The translations under genes and the position numbers were made by a program. This document shows positions 1-11,100 of a stretch of DNA of 64,000 nucleotides, piece by piece (position 1 is the first letter of the stretch; each line of letters starts with the position of its first letter). Under the pieces are notes generated by a model. It worked only from the letters and a program-made list of their open reading frames with translations, was not told where the DNA came from and did no database searches. Origin of the DNA: Desmodesmus armatus (taxonomy: Eukaryota > Chlorophyta > Chlorophyceae > Sphaeropleales > Scenedesmaceae); assembly GCA_007449985.2 (NCBI GenBank), contig VIIQ02000679.1, positions 15,001 through 79,000 on the forward strand. Direction: 5' to 3'.

Positions 1-572
1 GCAGCAGCAGCAGCAGCAGCTTTGGCTGGATCAGCAGCAGTCCGCTGAGTCAGCAGGCAGGTGCTGGTGTGCAGCAGCAGTGGCAGCAGAACACAGGCAA
101 GGGCCGTGCAGTGGCCTTGGGCCTGGTTGTAGGGGGCAGTGTTGCTAGCCTGTGAACGGTGCAGGTGCTTGGGCGCGCTGACTTGGGGCAGCCCGGTATA
201 CAAAGGTGTCGCTCTGACACCCCGGGCACCTGTCTTGGGGGTGTGTGTCGCAACACAGCTAGAGCCTTTCTTCCACATTGTGTTCGAAGTGGTCGCCCCG
301 GGGGCATGGGGGTGTGTGTTCGGCTTGGTACTGGTGGAAGCCCTCTTGTCTGTGTGGCTGGCTTTGTGGGGTTGAAGCCTTGCCTGTGGTCCCCTCCTTT
401 CAGGCAGTCTCCTCTGCAGACATCTATGGTGGCGGGTTCTCTCCTTTCCGTGCTGTTTGTTCCCGTCCTTGTGGGTCCTGCAAAGGACATTGGCTCCCTT
501 CCGATGCTGGGGTGTCGTTGCAGCGTAGCTGCGTTTGTCGCCCTGTAACCCCTTCTTCTTCTTCTTCTTGTG
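1..572 (+). mobile_element. LINE-type 3' end, family C, copy 1 (truncated by window start)
   Basis: This stretch is repeated almost base for base at 24,388-24,945. It begins inside a CAG-rich run and ends with TGTAAC (544-549) followed directly by a short CTT tandem tail. The same end design (TGTAAC plus microsatellite) recurs at the other LINE-like ends in this window, so I read it as the 3' part of a non-LTR retrotransposon. No intact ORF can be defended; the overlapping short ORFs disagree in frame between the two copies. Its 5' extent is unknown because the window starts inside it. Confidence 0.6.
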
Positions 573-1059
573 CGCAAATTTGTGCAGCCATGAGGGTGCG
601 GGATGTTGTGTTTGATGCTTTTCCATCCAGCTGTGTGTTTTGATGCAGTTGTAGTCATGTCTAAGTTAGCCTAATTCCCTGCCTAATGCTGTCTCATCTT
701 CCCCTTTGCACATCCTTTTGCGTCCTGGTTGGAGCACACATTTTTCAACAGCGTGGGATGATGGGGTGCAGTGTTAGCAGCTGTGCTTGCAGGCAGGGCT
801 GCGGTTGCGTGCATGCTGCTACCTGCTGTCAGAGGTGTTAGGGCGGTCCGAGTCGCCTGCATACAGTGTTTGCTTGTGGTCTATGCATGTGCTTTCTCAT
901 GGACAGTTCCTGTTCGTGTGCTTTCCACAAGGCCGCATCGTTCCATGCTCTATGCCTTGCCCATGGACAGTGCTTTGCTTGCTTCATGTCATGTGCATGC
1001 ATGCCCCTGCTAAACCCTTGTTGTGCCCATAGGTGTCCACTGTCCTGTCACTGAACCTG
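573..1059. other. Interval without a recognisable gene
   Basis: T-rich and rich in TGCATG-like words. Short open frames on the plus strand have no domain or splice support. I see no gene here. Confidence 0.5.
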
Positions 1060-1186
1060 ACTGAAGTTTTGGTGGCGCCTATGTTACTTTGGGGGGCATA
1101 ATGGATTGGTGTGCCCGGTTGCCAATGGTCGGCAGCTTAAGTCCCGAATTGACGGGCCTCTTGTAACAAATCACACACACACACTT
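1060..1186 (+). mobile_element. LINE-type 3' end, family B, copy 1
   Basis: The block with GTTACTTTGGGGGGC and GGTTGCCAATGGTCGGCAGC is repeated at 1,255-1,367 on the same strand and, reversed, at about 21,573-21,665. It ends with TTGTAAC and then an (AC)n tail at about 1,171-1,184. Only the terminal 110-130 bp is present, as expected for 5'-truncated LINE insertions. Confidence 0.6.
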
Positions 1187-1254
1187 GGGTTTCCATGCTT
1201 GCATGTCTTGCTAACTCTGTGTGTCTTTGCAGGTACTTGCTGAAATATGCAGGT

Positions 1255-1367
1255 CGGTGGCGCTTTGTTACTTTTGGGGGGATGATGGATTGGTGTCCCC
1301 GGTTGCCAATGGTCGGCAGCTTATGGCCTGAACTGACAGGCCCCATGTAACACAACTACTACTACTA
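1255..1367 (+). mobile_element. LINE-type 3' end, family B, copy 2
   Basis: Second direct copy of the family B terminus, about 190 bp downstream of the first. It ends CATGTAACACAAC followed by a (TAC)n-like tail at about 1,353-1,367. The tail differs from the (AC)n tail of copy 1 although the unique part is similar. Confidence 0.6.
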
Positions 1368-1810
1368 AGTTTCCAGTAGGCCCAAGGCTGGCTTCTGTCT
1401 TGTGACATACAGGGGGGGGGGGGGGGCTGCTGTGATCATTGCCTGTGCTGTGCTGCTCTGTGCTGGCAGGTGAAACAATACACTGGTGTGACACCTCATT
1501 CATGCAACCATACACTGGCTGGCGTCTTTGGGGTGAAGCCTTGCCTGTGGTTCCCCCCTTTCTGATAGTCTCCTCTGCAGACGCCTGTGGCAGGCTGGCA
1601 CTGGCACTGGCAGCAGGTCCTCTCCCTTGCATGCTGCCCGTTCCCGTCCTTGCAGGTCCTGCATTGGATCTTGCTCCTTCTCATGTTGCTGAGTTGAGTT
1701 GCAGCGCAGCTGCTTGCTCACCTGTGTCGAACCTTTGTGCCACACTTCTGCGTCTGCATTGGAAACCCGGTGTGACACAAATGGTCGATGTTGCATTTCA
1801 CACATGATAC
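1368..1810 (+). mobile_element. Degenerate family C-related repeat with a 15-G run
   Basis: 1,412-1,426 is a run of 15 G. From about 1,530 to 1,720 the sequence follows the same succession of words as the family C repeat (GTGAAGCCTTGCCTGTGGT, CTCCTCTGCAGAC, TTCCCGTCCTTG, GGTCCTGCA), but diverged. It is an older relative of the copies at 1-572 and 24,388-24,945. No coding capacity can be supported. Confidence 0.45.
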
Positions 1811-3055
1811 AACCGCGCCTGACGCTAGGTCCGACCCCGGGGGTTGCATGCTGTGCAACAAGCAGTTGTCTCCTGACAGGTTTCCTGACTTGGGTGGGCG
1901 GGTCCTGCCACAGCCCTTGTGATATTTCTCGCCTGGCTTGTGAGGCGCACTGCGTGCAAGTGTTGGTAGGGGGTACTCAATATCAGTACTTGGCAAGCAT
2001 GCACTGCTGTGCGGCATTGGGCCGATGGTTGCTTGACTTGCACGCATGTGCAAGGCATACAGCATGCACGGATGCGGCCCAGCCCATAGTGGCTATGTTA
2101 GGCACCTTGCAGCTAGCAGGGGAACACCTCACTCCTCACACTGCTGACATTGTGGCACTGCCGGTAGATCGGAGCTACCGTATGGCAAAGTAAACCTGTA
2201 CTTGCACCGTGCCATGATGGCATTGCTGTACTACAGGTATCCTCCAGCTGCCAGCTCTTGAGTGCTGCTGTGCTCCGAGCGCTGCTCCAAACTCAACGCC
2301 TTAAATGCAGCAACTAACTTAGCCGCTGATTGGCAAGCTGACCTGACTGGTAGTTACCGACCTTGGAGGGCCTCCGCATTCAGAATCAAATTGTTACATG
2401 GACTCCAACACGCCGCAAAACCACGCCACCCGGCAACAACTCAACTGCATGCAAGCAAGCCACAACGCACAAACACTAATGCCATTGTGACATCTAGTCC
2501 TGCTGCCAACATTGGATGCTAGTGATGTGACATCTAGTCCTGCTGCCAACATTGGATCCTGGCGCAACCATAGCGCAACCCGGTTGCCTGACTGCCAGCA
2601 ACTGCTTGCCAGGCAGAAAGGCTCCCATCTTGTACACCTTATTCCCATCCACATTTGCAAGGCCCTCCGAGAAATACAGACTATGCCGTACGCACATATG
2701 AAACCCTCACAAACCCTTTGGCAAAGTGGGCCACTTGGCCCGCATGACACATGCAATGTATGCAAGCACTGTCTTCAAGTGGACAGCACAGGACTGGAAG
2801 CAGGGGTAGCCAACCTGCATTGGCTTGCCAAGCTGCCTCGGAGCCAGGCCTCGACATACAATCGACAGATGAGCTTGGTGGGCACATATTTCTGCAGTGC
2901 ATCTGGCCCCCAAAATTATGTGTTCAGCCCATAAAGCATGGCTCCGCCACAGCATGATTATGCAATCAAAATCCAACAGCACAGTATGGCTACACAGGGG
3001 GCACATCGTGGAGTAGGCAGTAGTGCTTCAAGCTGACGTGCAAGAGCAAACTCAC
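1811..3055. other. Interval without a firm gene
   Basis: Holds a short direct repeat (a ~30-bp block with GACATCTAGTCCTGCTGCC at about 2,488 and 2,528). It may also hold the 3' end of the minus-strand repeat-exon gene that begins at 4,895, but I could not identify a terminal exon or stop codon convincingly. Confidence 0.4.
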
Positions 3056-4895
3056 CGTGCTTCTCCTCCTCCTTCTCAACCACTACGACCTTCTTGTGCT
3101 CCTCCTTCTCCTTCTCCTGCTTCACAACAACAATCTTCTTGTGCTCCTCATGCTTCTCGTTGTCGTCTGCACAGGACAGACACAGCCACCGGTGTGGCGA
3201 CAGCAGCATCAGTCCCCAGTCCAGACTAGAGGAAGAAGAGAGGGTGGTAGCCTGAACTGAGCTGGCACTGTTGGCAGAGACAGAACTTTTAGAGGTCATC
3301 AGTTGCTTGATCAAAGTGCTGTACTGTGATGCCACGAGCACTACAATGGTCGCTGAGCCAGCAGCCCGCCTGAGTAGTGACAACTCACACTTGTGCCTGG
3401 TGAGCAGCTTCCTGCCGTGCTTCTTGTCGTGCTTCTCCTCCTCAACCTTGATGACCTTGACCTCAACCTTCTTGGGCTCCTCATGCTTGCCTGCAGGGCA
3501 GCAAGGCAGACACATCCGGTGTTGAACTGCTGAGTGAAGGTCACGTTTGTTTGTTTATCAGCAATCACTGGGAGCCTTACCAGGTCACCACCTCTCTGCC
3601 TCAGAGCACTGCTCTGTGACAGCTTGCCAAGCCTTCGACTGCCACATTATTTACCGTGCAGCGGCTGCAGGTTGCAGGTGCCAATCAGTAATTGGATGTT
3701 ACACAGAACATCGCCCGTTTGGGGAGCCAACAAAAGGCTCATTGGGCAAAATCAAGGTGCCATCTTGAGAGAGTCTCTGAGCCCGTAAGCTCCTGCTGGC
3801 AGTGGTGACAGCCTCCACCTGCTGCAGCACTATTTGCAGGCGGCAGTGCTGCATTGCAAAAGCCAGCCTCATTAGCTGACAGCCACTGATCTCAACCGCA
3901 GCAGGTGCCTCACCGTGCTTCTTGCCCTCCCCGCCCTTGAGTACCAGGACCTTCCTCTCATCATGCTCCTCCTCGTATTTCTCCTCCTTGTGCCCTTTTG
4001 CAACGCTGATGACTTTCTTCTCATGCTCCTCCTCCTCGTGTTCATCTGCATAGGACAACAGACAGGGGCAGAGGGGCCAGCAGCAGCAGCAGTGCCATGG
4101 TCAGTTGTTGTGAGATCAACGAACCATGCTCTCAAAGCCTCTGAGACTCTGACAGAGTGGCAACTGCGGCAAGGTTGACCCCGCAGGTCAACTGCCAGAT
4201 ACAACCCCCAACTTGGCAAGCCTGAATGCCAGCAAGCAGCCAGCCTGGCCTTCAGTGGAGTTACGTGGCAGGGCTGGCGCCGCTACAATGTAGCACTTGG
4301 TTGGAGTAACACAGTGCCCGGCAGGTGATCTGCAATGCAGGCAGCTTGATGTGCTCGGTGCATTAGCTGCCAGCCAGTCTGTGACAGTGGTGCAGCCTGG
4401 CGGATGTGTCATCTGCTCATACCAACCACCGTCAATATGGCACACGGGGGCAGCAGCAACTGTGTCAGAATAATATTCACACGGTGCGCAGCTGTGCCAA
4501 ATGTCGTTAGCGCCAGCTGCACCATCCAGTGTCTTGTGCATCACTCAGTCCGAGAACTGTTTCATGGTACTGGTGCAACTGCCTGTGGCAATCCTGGTCT
4601 ACTTTGCCCTGCTCATTTTGCCAGCTCCACAGCATGGCTGGGACAAGCCTGGCAGCAGAAGTTGGAAACACTGTCCATTTGCTCGGTGAGTGGCAAGCCT
4701 GGCAGCAATACATGCACAGCATGTGGACCCCCCTGACTCAGGGGTGAGGCTCACCGTGGTGCTCCTTTTCGTGGTGCTCGTCATCTTCTCCACCCTTCAG
4801 CACCACCAGCTTCTTGTGCTCCTCATGCTCCTTCTTCTTGTGCCCACTGCTCACCACAGTGACCTTCTTGTGCTCACCATAGTCCTTGTGGTCAG
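3056..4895 (-). CDS. Multi-exon gene of Lys/His/Glu-rich repeat exons (partial)
   Basis: Four exons can be read on the minus strand: 4,755-4,895, 3,914-4,045, 3,389-3,490 and 3,056-3,166 (141, 132, 102 and 111 nt). All are multiples of three, start after a CAG, end at GTGAG-type donors and are phase 1 at both ends. They therefore concatenate freely without breaking frame, the signature of exon duplication. Each encodes the same highly charged theme: HKK or HEEHKK, a valine patch (VVVK, VVLK, VTVV), more Lys/Glu, and usually a closing KHG or HHG at the donor. The family is not one I recognise; the His/Lys/Glu content would suit metal or polyanion binding, but that is a guess. The first and last exons (start and stop codons) were not found, so the gene is incomplete at both ends. 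Confidence 0.6.
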
Positions 4896-6240
4896 CTGCA
4901 GGTGGGGCGGACAGCAGAGCATCATGCCGCAGCATTGGTTTCATCAAAGGCTCTCAGGGACACATTCGGCAAAGCTGCCGATTCTACCACCTGGCTGTCA
5001 ATCCCATTGCTGCCCAGAGCTCTTATTGGCATCATCATCATGTTACACGTTCTCCAGCAGGGTCATTGCGCCAAAACATTGCTTAGCAACAAATCTACCT
5101 AGGTGCCTCAAACAGCACCACCAGACAAAAACTGGGAAAGCTTTGCTGCTCCCCAGTGTCTGGGCCAGTTGTGGCCGCTCAACATCAGATGCATCAACAA
5201 CAGCACGGGAGTGACTGCCATGCAGGCGACCCAACCACACATAAAGTGTTTTAAGGATCAAGTCCAGAGAAGGGCAGGTTGTATCGACTGACAGACTCAT
5301 TGCTGCAGTGCACCTATGCCCAACACAACAGGCAACCACATGTTGCTGCCCGACACCTACTCCTGAGCGGATTCATAACCGAAACTACTGCGGGAGGAAT
5401 CCAGGGGACCTGTGGTCAGCAGGTCGCTCCGGTGCCCCAAAGCAAGCACAAAGTGCGTAGCTGGGTGAGCACAGCTCATGCACCCCAACAGTAGCTGTGC
5501 AAGGTCACTGCAACAGCTGCTTTGCAACCACATGTTGAAAACCGCCCAGAAAACCGTCCATGTGGCATCCTATGTCTGTGATGTGGGATTGGGGCGGGCG
5601 ATCCTGTGAGGTGTCTGGCAGACAGCTCGATCAAAGCCACAGCACTCTCTTGCACAACGCTGCTGCTGCTCCCTGACTGTCCACGCAGCACTGCTGCTCC
5701 TTCTTCGCCACCTGACATGGGCACCCTCAAAAACGCCTTGCCATGGCATCACACCAGAACGGGGATCCTCTGCATGTAGCCCTGCTGTTGCCACGAGAGT
5801 GATCACAGGTGATGAACTCTCGGGCAGCTGCTGTCTTCACGAAGGGTTTCCGGCCGGGGAGGGGGGCCACATCGAAAGTTGACACGCTCGAATTAGCCGT
5901 CAGTCAGCTCCGGAGAAGAAACGCCAGCATGCTGGGCTCCTCAACATCACTGCATCGCTGACGTTTCCAGGACCACCACGAGGAGGTTGCGCGTCCCTAG
6001 TCCCATCTTACTGGCAATGACAATTTAATCTCTAGCTCAGCGGAATGCATCAGGGCTGAGGTCTAGAAAAGCTGGATTGGGGATGTTTTTGTAAATGCAG
6101 CTTCATCAAGTGCAGGCTGGCACACAGCAGCATAAGGTGCGGATCATCCTGGAACTGTTCTGGCAAGTATGACTTACACGTGAGGAGTCACGACTTGCCA
6201 CAGTCTCAGCGGCAGCTGCAAAAACAAATGCACCCACACG
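4896..6240. other. Upstream of the repeat-exon gene; AT-richer stretch
   Basis: No recognisable domain. About 5,800-6,130 is less GC-biased than its surroundings, as promoter or first-exon regions are elsewhere in this window. A minus-strand ATG at 6,006 opens a short hydrophobic peptide (MGLGTRNLLVVVL) that could be a signal-peptide exon of the charged-repeat gene, but I could not connect it by splice phase. Confidence 0.3.
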
Positions 6241-6263
6241 TTTGTTCAGATATCAGCTTGAGA

Positions 6264-6603
6264 TTGTGCAGCGACTGGTGGTGTCGGTGAAGTTGCCCCC
6301 ACGTACGCCCACTGCAACATGTGGGAGCGTTTTGTGGCTCGCAGCTGTGTGTTCGCTGTTTTCTGTTCCGTCCGCCCTTTCTTGTCGCAACCCTGCAGGT
6401 GCGAGAAGCAGTGCCGTTGGCGCCATTCAGTCCTTCCAGTGTATTATATCTCTGTTTTCGCAATCTGGAAGCACACTGAGTGTGCGTGACAAGCTTTTGA
6501 TGGTGGGGTTTGTCCGAACGGCCCCCTTCCGTGCTGGTTGTGTCCATCCGTGGCTGGGTTCAGTTGCAACGTAGTTGCGTGCGAAACCCTTGTAACACCT
6601 TCA
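6264..6603 (+). mobile_element. LINE-type 3' end, family A, copy 1
   Basis: Near-identical blocks occur at 25,945-26,285 and 26,658-26,998, with shorter pieces at 22,355-22,465 and 27,004-27,125. The terminus reads TGTAACACCTTCA (6,591-6,603). In the other copies this runs into a (TTCA)n tail. The block directly follows the LINE coding remnant at 25,254-25,874, which identifies it as that element's 3' untranslated region. Confidence 0.65.
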
Positions 6604-6873
6604 TACTTGAGATTGTGCGGTGTCTTTGTGAGACGACGCGTGCGCAGCAGCAGCGCCGAACCAGCCACCATACGACAATGGTATCAACTTGCAATACACT
6701 CCAGCGACTCTCACCTGCAGCAGCCAAGCAAATCAGGAGGACAGCGGCAAGGTACCAGCGAGCCATATTGCTTGTTGTCTGGAGTAGACGAGAAGAGAGC
6801 GACCAAGGCTGTGTGTGGTTGTGAGGGCTGCCGCGAGGGCTATATATGTTCCATTTTCAGCAAGTTTCAACCG
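6604..6873. other. Interval without a recognisable gene
   Basis: Contains a TATATATG at about 6,841-6,848 on the plus strand. Nothing else is supportable. Confidence 0.4.
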
Positions 6874-7071
6874 TCAGCATGGTTTTGTCGGTTTGGTATC
6901 CAATGAATCGTTCGCTCGTTCCAATCGAAGGCCAGCGACCAGTGCGTAGCGGGCTCGGGCAGGGCTGGATAAGCTCTTGTATATACGTTCCAAAGCGCTC
7001 TGCAAGGAAGTACGCACACAGCAATCAATTTCGTTGTCGGTAATACCTCGGTCGCCACCCCCGGGTCCCAT
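6874..7071 (-). CDS. Short ORF of unknown function (possible exon or small gene)
   Basis: A 65-codon frame with a true ATG at 7,071 and a TGA at 6,874. The peptide contains an amphipathic stretch (SLQSALERIYKSLSS) followed by basic residues. Its codons are less GC-biased than those of the neighbouring retrotransposon. No domain is recognised and there is no splice evidence. It lies 330 bp from the left LTR, so it may be an exon cut off by, or unrelated to, that insertion. Confidence 0.25.
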   Translation of the reverse strand: MGPGGGDRGITDNEIDCCVRTSLQSALERIYKSLSSPARARYALVAGLRLERANDSLDTKPTKPC

Positions 7072-7402
7072 GGAGTTACTATGGATAATACTTCGTAACC
7101 ACCAAGGCCAAGGGTGGAACCTTCATTGGGCAGTGCTACGCTCACTTGGCCAAGCTTTGCTAGTATTCGTGTCTGGGGCATTGACTGCCTGCCGCTGGCC
7201 TGTTCGAGGGTTGCTAGTGACATTCCTGGCATCCTGCATGTGCCAGCTTGACAACCTCTGGCTGCTCAGGCCTGTGTGAGTCCTCTCGTCTAGCCTGTAT
7301 GTGGTTATTCAGTGCTGCAAAGTCATTGCAGTGTACCCTTGCCATCATCTCCGAGTGCCAAGCCCCGGGCTCCACTGCAACAAGTGGAGAAACCAACACC
7401 GT

Positions 7403-7925
7403 TGTCGCGCCCGAACATGTAGCCGCCCGATGGGGTGTGTTGTGATCATTCTTGGCTGCAGGAACAGCCTGGTCAAACCAGCATTGACCAGTTGTGTGTG
7501 ATTGCTTGTTTCTGGGCGTCTTTACATCATACATGCATGATAAGTTATGCTATTTGAGTCCGAGTTGCAGTGTTGCCCCTCAGAGTGCAGGGGTTGTGTC
7601 GAGGTTTGGAGTTTCGTGCTTCGTGGCTTTGGGCTCGGCAGTGGGTTGAGTCCTCGCCCTTTTTGCTCGCCTTCTGGCATGTATACACGTCGATGTAAGT
7701 ACATCTTCCTTTCTCTTGATACACATCGACCTGCAGACAGGCTGGAACTGCCCGAGTGGGCATAGGTGCAGCCCTTGGCGAGCAGAGGGTTAGGATAGCC
7801 TCAGTAGCAGGAGAGCGACTGGCGTAACAGGGCGTAGAGCTAGGTGGGTTCGGTCAGCATCATCGTGAGGGCAATTCTTGCCGTAGCAGTGTGCGCTTGT
7901 CTGTTGACACAGGGACAGCGACTCA
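7403..7925 (+). repeat. 5' LTR
   Basis: 523 bp, matching 19,503-20,026. It starts TG and ends CA. It contains a TGTAA chlorophyte-type polyadenylation motif at 7,694-7,698, overlapped by a consensus splice donor GTAAGT at 7,695-7,700. It also contains an ATG-initiated frame from 7,547 that runs through that donor. Confidence 0.92.
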
Positions 7926-8051
7926 CCGTAGCAAAAAGGGCCTGTCTAGGCTAACAGCGCAGCCTAGGCGGCTGTGTCATGGGTTAGGGGGAGGCAGGGG
8001 ATGACTGTGTTCCTTGCTTCAGGATAGGTCCAGCACCACAGCACTAAGCCT

Positions 8052-8129
8052 GCCCCACAAGGCGGGGCAGCACTCACTGCAGGCCCAAAAGGCGGGTCTG
8101 CACACTTATCAGCCCCACAAGGCGGGGCT
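8052..8129 (+). repeat. Three tandem GC-rich hairpin units in the retroelement leader
   Basis: GCCCCACAAGGCGGGGC occurs at about 8,052-8,068 and 8,112-8,128, with a variant (GCCCAAAAGGCGGGTC) between at about 8,083-8,098. In each, a GCCCC/GGGGC-type stem closes a small ACAAGG-like loop, at roughly 30-bp spacing. They lie between the LTR and the Gag frame, where retroelement packaging or dimerisation signals usually sit. That role is inference. Confidence 0.6.
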
Positions 8130-8193
8130 GTAGCAGTAGCTAGCAGCAGCACTCCGCTGCTGCTCCCGCGCGCACGCTGCCCTGGATCCAGCT

Positions 8194-11100
8194 GTGCCTG
8201 GACGCAGGCCAGCCACCAGGAGCTCCGCGCAATTACCGCAGCAAGCTGGGTCACTCCACGACCAGCTTTTGGCCATCCAGCAAGCAGCAGCTCTTCGCGC
8301 TCAGCAGGAGCTCGCAGCTACACAACCTCTGCCCCCCAGCCCAGCAGCGGGAGGTTCCCTAGCCTCTGGGGCAGAGTCAGCAACAGCGTCAGACGCAAGC
8401 AGCGAGGAGGAGGAGTTCACAACCCCAGCCTCGCAGCCAGCGTTCTTCCAGCGCACAGCAAGCAGCACTAGCAGTGCTGTGCTAGACAGAGAGCTCAACC
8501 GTCTTGCAGAGCTCTTAGGTCTCTCACAACTGGGTACAGGTGCCGCTGCGTCACCAAGCAGCAGTGCGGCACCCACTCCCAGGCAGCTACACTTCGGAAG
8601 TGCTGCGCCTCAGCAGGCCGCAGCAGAGTCTGTCCTAGCTGCGCAGCTCTCCCTGCACTTGCCGGCAGCCAGCAGCATGGATCTCTCTGGCTTGGTAGCA
8701 GCACTGGCAGGCGGCAGCGGTGGCCGTGCAGTAGCATATGCAGGGCAACCGGGCCAGCCCTTTGGGGACTTTCAGCAGCAGCAGCGTAACGAGATCCTCA
8801 AGCTGCGCAGCAAGAGACTCGAGCAGTCTATCCCGTTTGAGCTGCTGGTGCAGACTGTGATCTCGCACCTAGCCAGCAACAGCAGCGCCCACACAGCAGC
8901 AGTTGCCACCCTGGCAGACCTGCAGCATTACCAGACGCAGGCGACACGCGGCTTCTTCCCACCTGCAAAGCTGCCTCCTGCTACCCTGGAGCGCATCAAG
9001 CTGGTGCACGGGGTGGTGCCGGCAGCGCAGCTGGAGGCCATCATAACCAGCGTGCTGGGCGAGGTTAGCAAGCCCATCGAGGATGCAGCACGCGTGCACG
9101 CAGGCGGCAACAGGCTGGCCACAGAAGTTGGTCAGCCCGCCAGGGAGGCAGTTGCAGCAGACCCACTTGGCGCGCAGCAGCAGCAGCCCGCAGCTGCCGA
9201 GGCCAAGGTCACAGTGGGGGGCCTCACCTATGACCCTCACCTGGCCCTCTTGGAGCTGTGGTGGGCTGCCATGGCGCTGCAGTTCCGCTTCGCAGGCGAG
9301 GCTGAGCTCAAGCGCCTCATGGAGATGCGGGCACCAGGCTCGCAGGGTCCGCTCAGCCTGCCCGCTTGGATGGAAGCAGTGCAGCGGCTCTTCAGCTATG
9401 TGCAGCACCTGCCACTCTGCACGCAGGAGCTCCCGTTCCTGGCGTTCATCCAGGGACTGAACGACGAGGAGCTCAGGCAGCAGGGACAGCGGTACTACAG
9501 CAACAACCGCAATGCCACTCTGCAGCAGGTGTTACAAGAGCTGCAGGAGTTTGAGCAGCACCGGGTGGGTGTGCGCGTGACAGACACAGTTGCCACCGCC
9601 TATGGTATGCAGCCAACCACCCCAGGCGCTGCAGCTGGCAACAGCAGCAGCGCGTCGGGAGCAGCACAGCCAGCAGCTGGGGGTGCAGGGGCAAGCAGCA
9701 GTACGCAGCAGTCCGATACAGCACACACCTACAACAAGCTGTACAACAACGGGCAGGTCAAGAGCTGCCTCGCACAGAAGGGCATGCAGCAGCCAGCGAT
9801 AGAGGCGCACCTGAAGGCAATGAAGGCAAGCTTGCGCAACCCCAGTGCGCCAGCTGCCAGCTGCTGCCTGCCGCAGCACAGCATCTTCACCTCCAACGTC
9901 CGGCCACACACCAACCAGGAGTGCAGGGTGCAGCTAAGGCAGCAGCAGGAGCAGCAGCAGTCACAGCAAGCGCAGCAAACCCAGGCGCAGATGCAGCAGC
10001 TGCTGGCGACGCTGCAGCACGCTCCGCAGGGCATGGCTGGGCAGGCACTCGGGCCGACACCGTACCAGCAGCCGCCGGTACTGCAGCTGTCCGATGCCAG
10101 TGTGCAGCAGCTAACTAACAGCATAACTGCCCTGCTGGCACACCAGGCAGCTGCAGGCATGCCGGTGCAGACACCTAGGTCGGTAGTGCCGCAGGGTGGT
10201 GGTGGCCGTATGCAGCAGCAGCAGCAGCAGCGCAGCTCAGGCCCGTGTGGCCTCTGCGGGTTCAGGCTGGGGCATCCCCCGCACGCAACCTGCTACTGCG
10301 CCGACCCAGCAACAGCGTACCGCAACAGGGCGGACTGGCGACCATCCAGCGCCACACTACCCCAAGGGGTGATGCGGTACGTGCAGGCTTGCGTAGCCGG
10401 CGGGCTGCAGTTGCGACTGCACAACGTGGGGCCACAGGTACAGCAGCTGCTCAACGAGGGGAGGTTCAACCCTCAGGAGCGTGAGGCCATCAGGCAGAGC
10501 CTGCAACAACCAGCGCAGGCGCTGCTGGCCGCTTTGGGCGCTCCGCCTATGCAGCCACCTCCTGCACAGCAGCTGCTGCCAGCGCCGGGGCCTCAGCAGC
10601 AGCAGCAGCCGCTCATGCTGCCGGCACCGCCGTACGCGGCCGCAGCACAACAGCCTGCTGCACAGCCCAGCAGCAGCAGCAGCAGCAGCACATACCCAGC
10701 ATATCAGCAGTACGATAGTAACCTGTTTTACTCCCTCACTGCACTCAGCGGCAGCTTCCACACAACAGACCTGCAGCAGTCGCTGGCCTTCGCTGCAGAG
10801 ACACGGGGACAGGCACGCAGCCGCCTAGCAGAGCTGGTGGGCTTCGTGCCAAAGGGGGCTACTGCTCCTGACCCAAACACTGCAGCAGGAGGCAGGCATC
10901 AGGGGGTGCAAGCTACACAGCAGCAGCCCAGCAGTAGCAGCAGCAGTGGGATGCTGCAAGGGACTTTGGACACAGCCACAATCGTGAGTGTGCTGCGGCA
11001 GCTGGTCACCATGCCGACAGGCGAGGTGGTGCAGCTGCTGTTTACTGTGTTCGCACAGACTTCGCACAGCCGCGACCAGGGGGCTGCTGCAGTTGCTGCT

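Noticed and set aside
7926..7950. Primer binding site next to the 5' LTR
   Set aside because: CCGTAGCAAAAAGGG does not match the 3' end of any tRNA I can recall with confidence.
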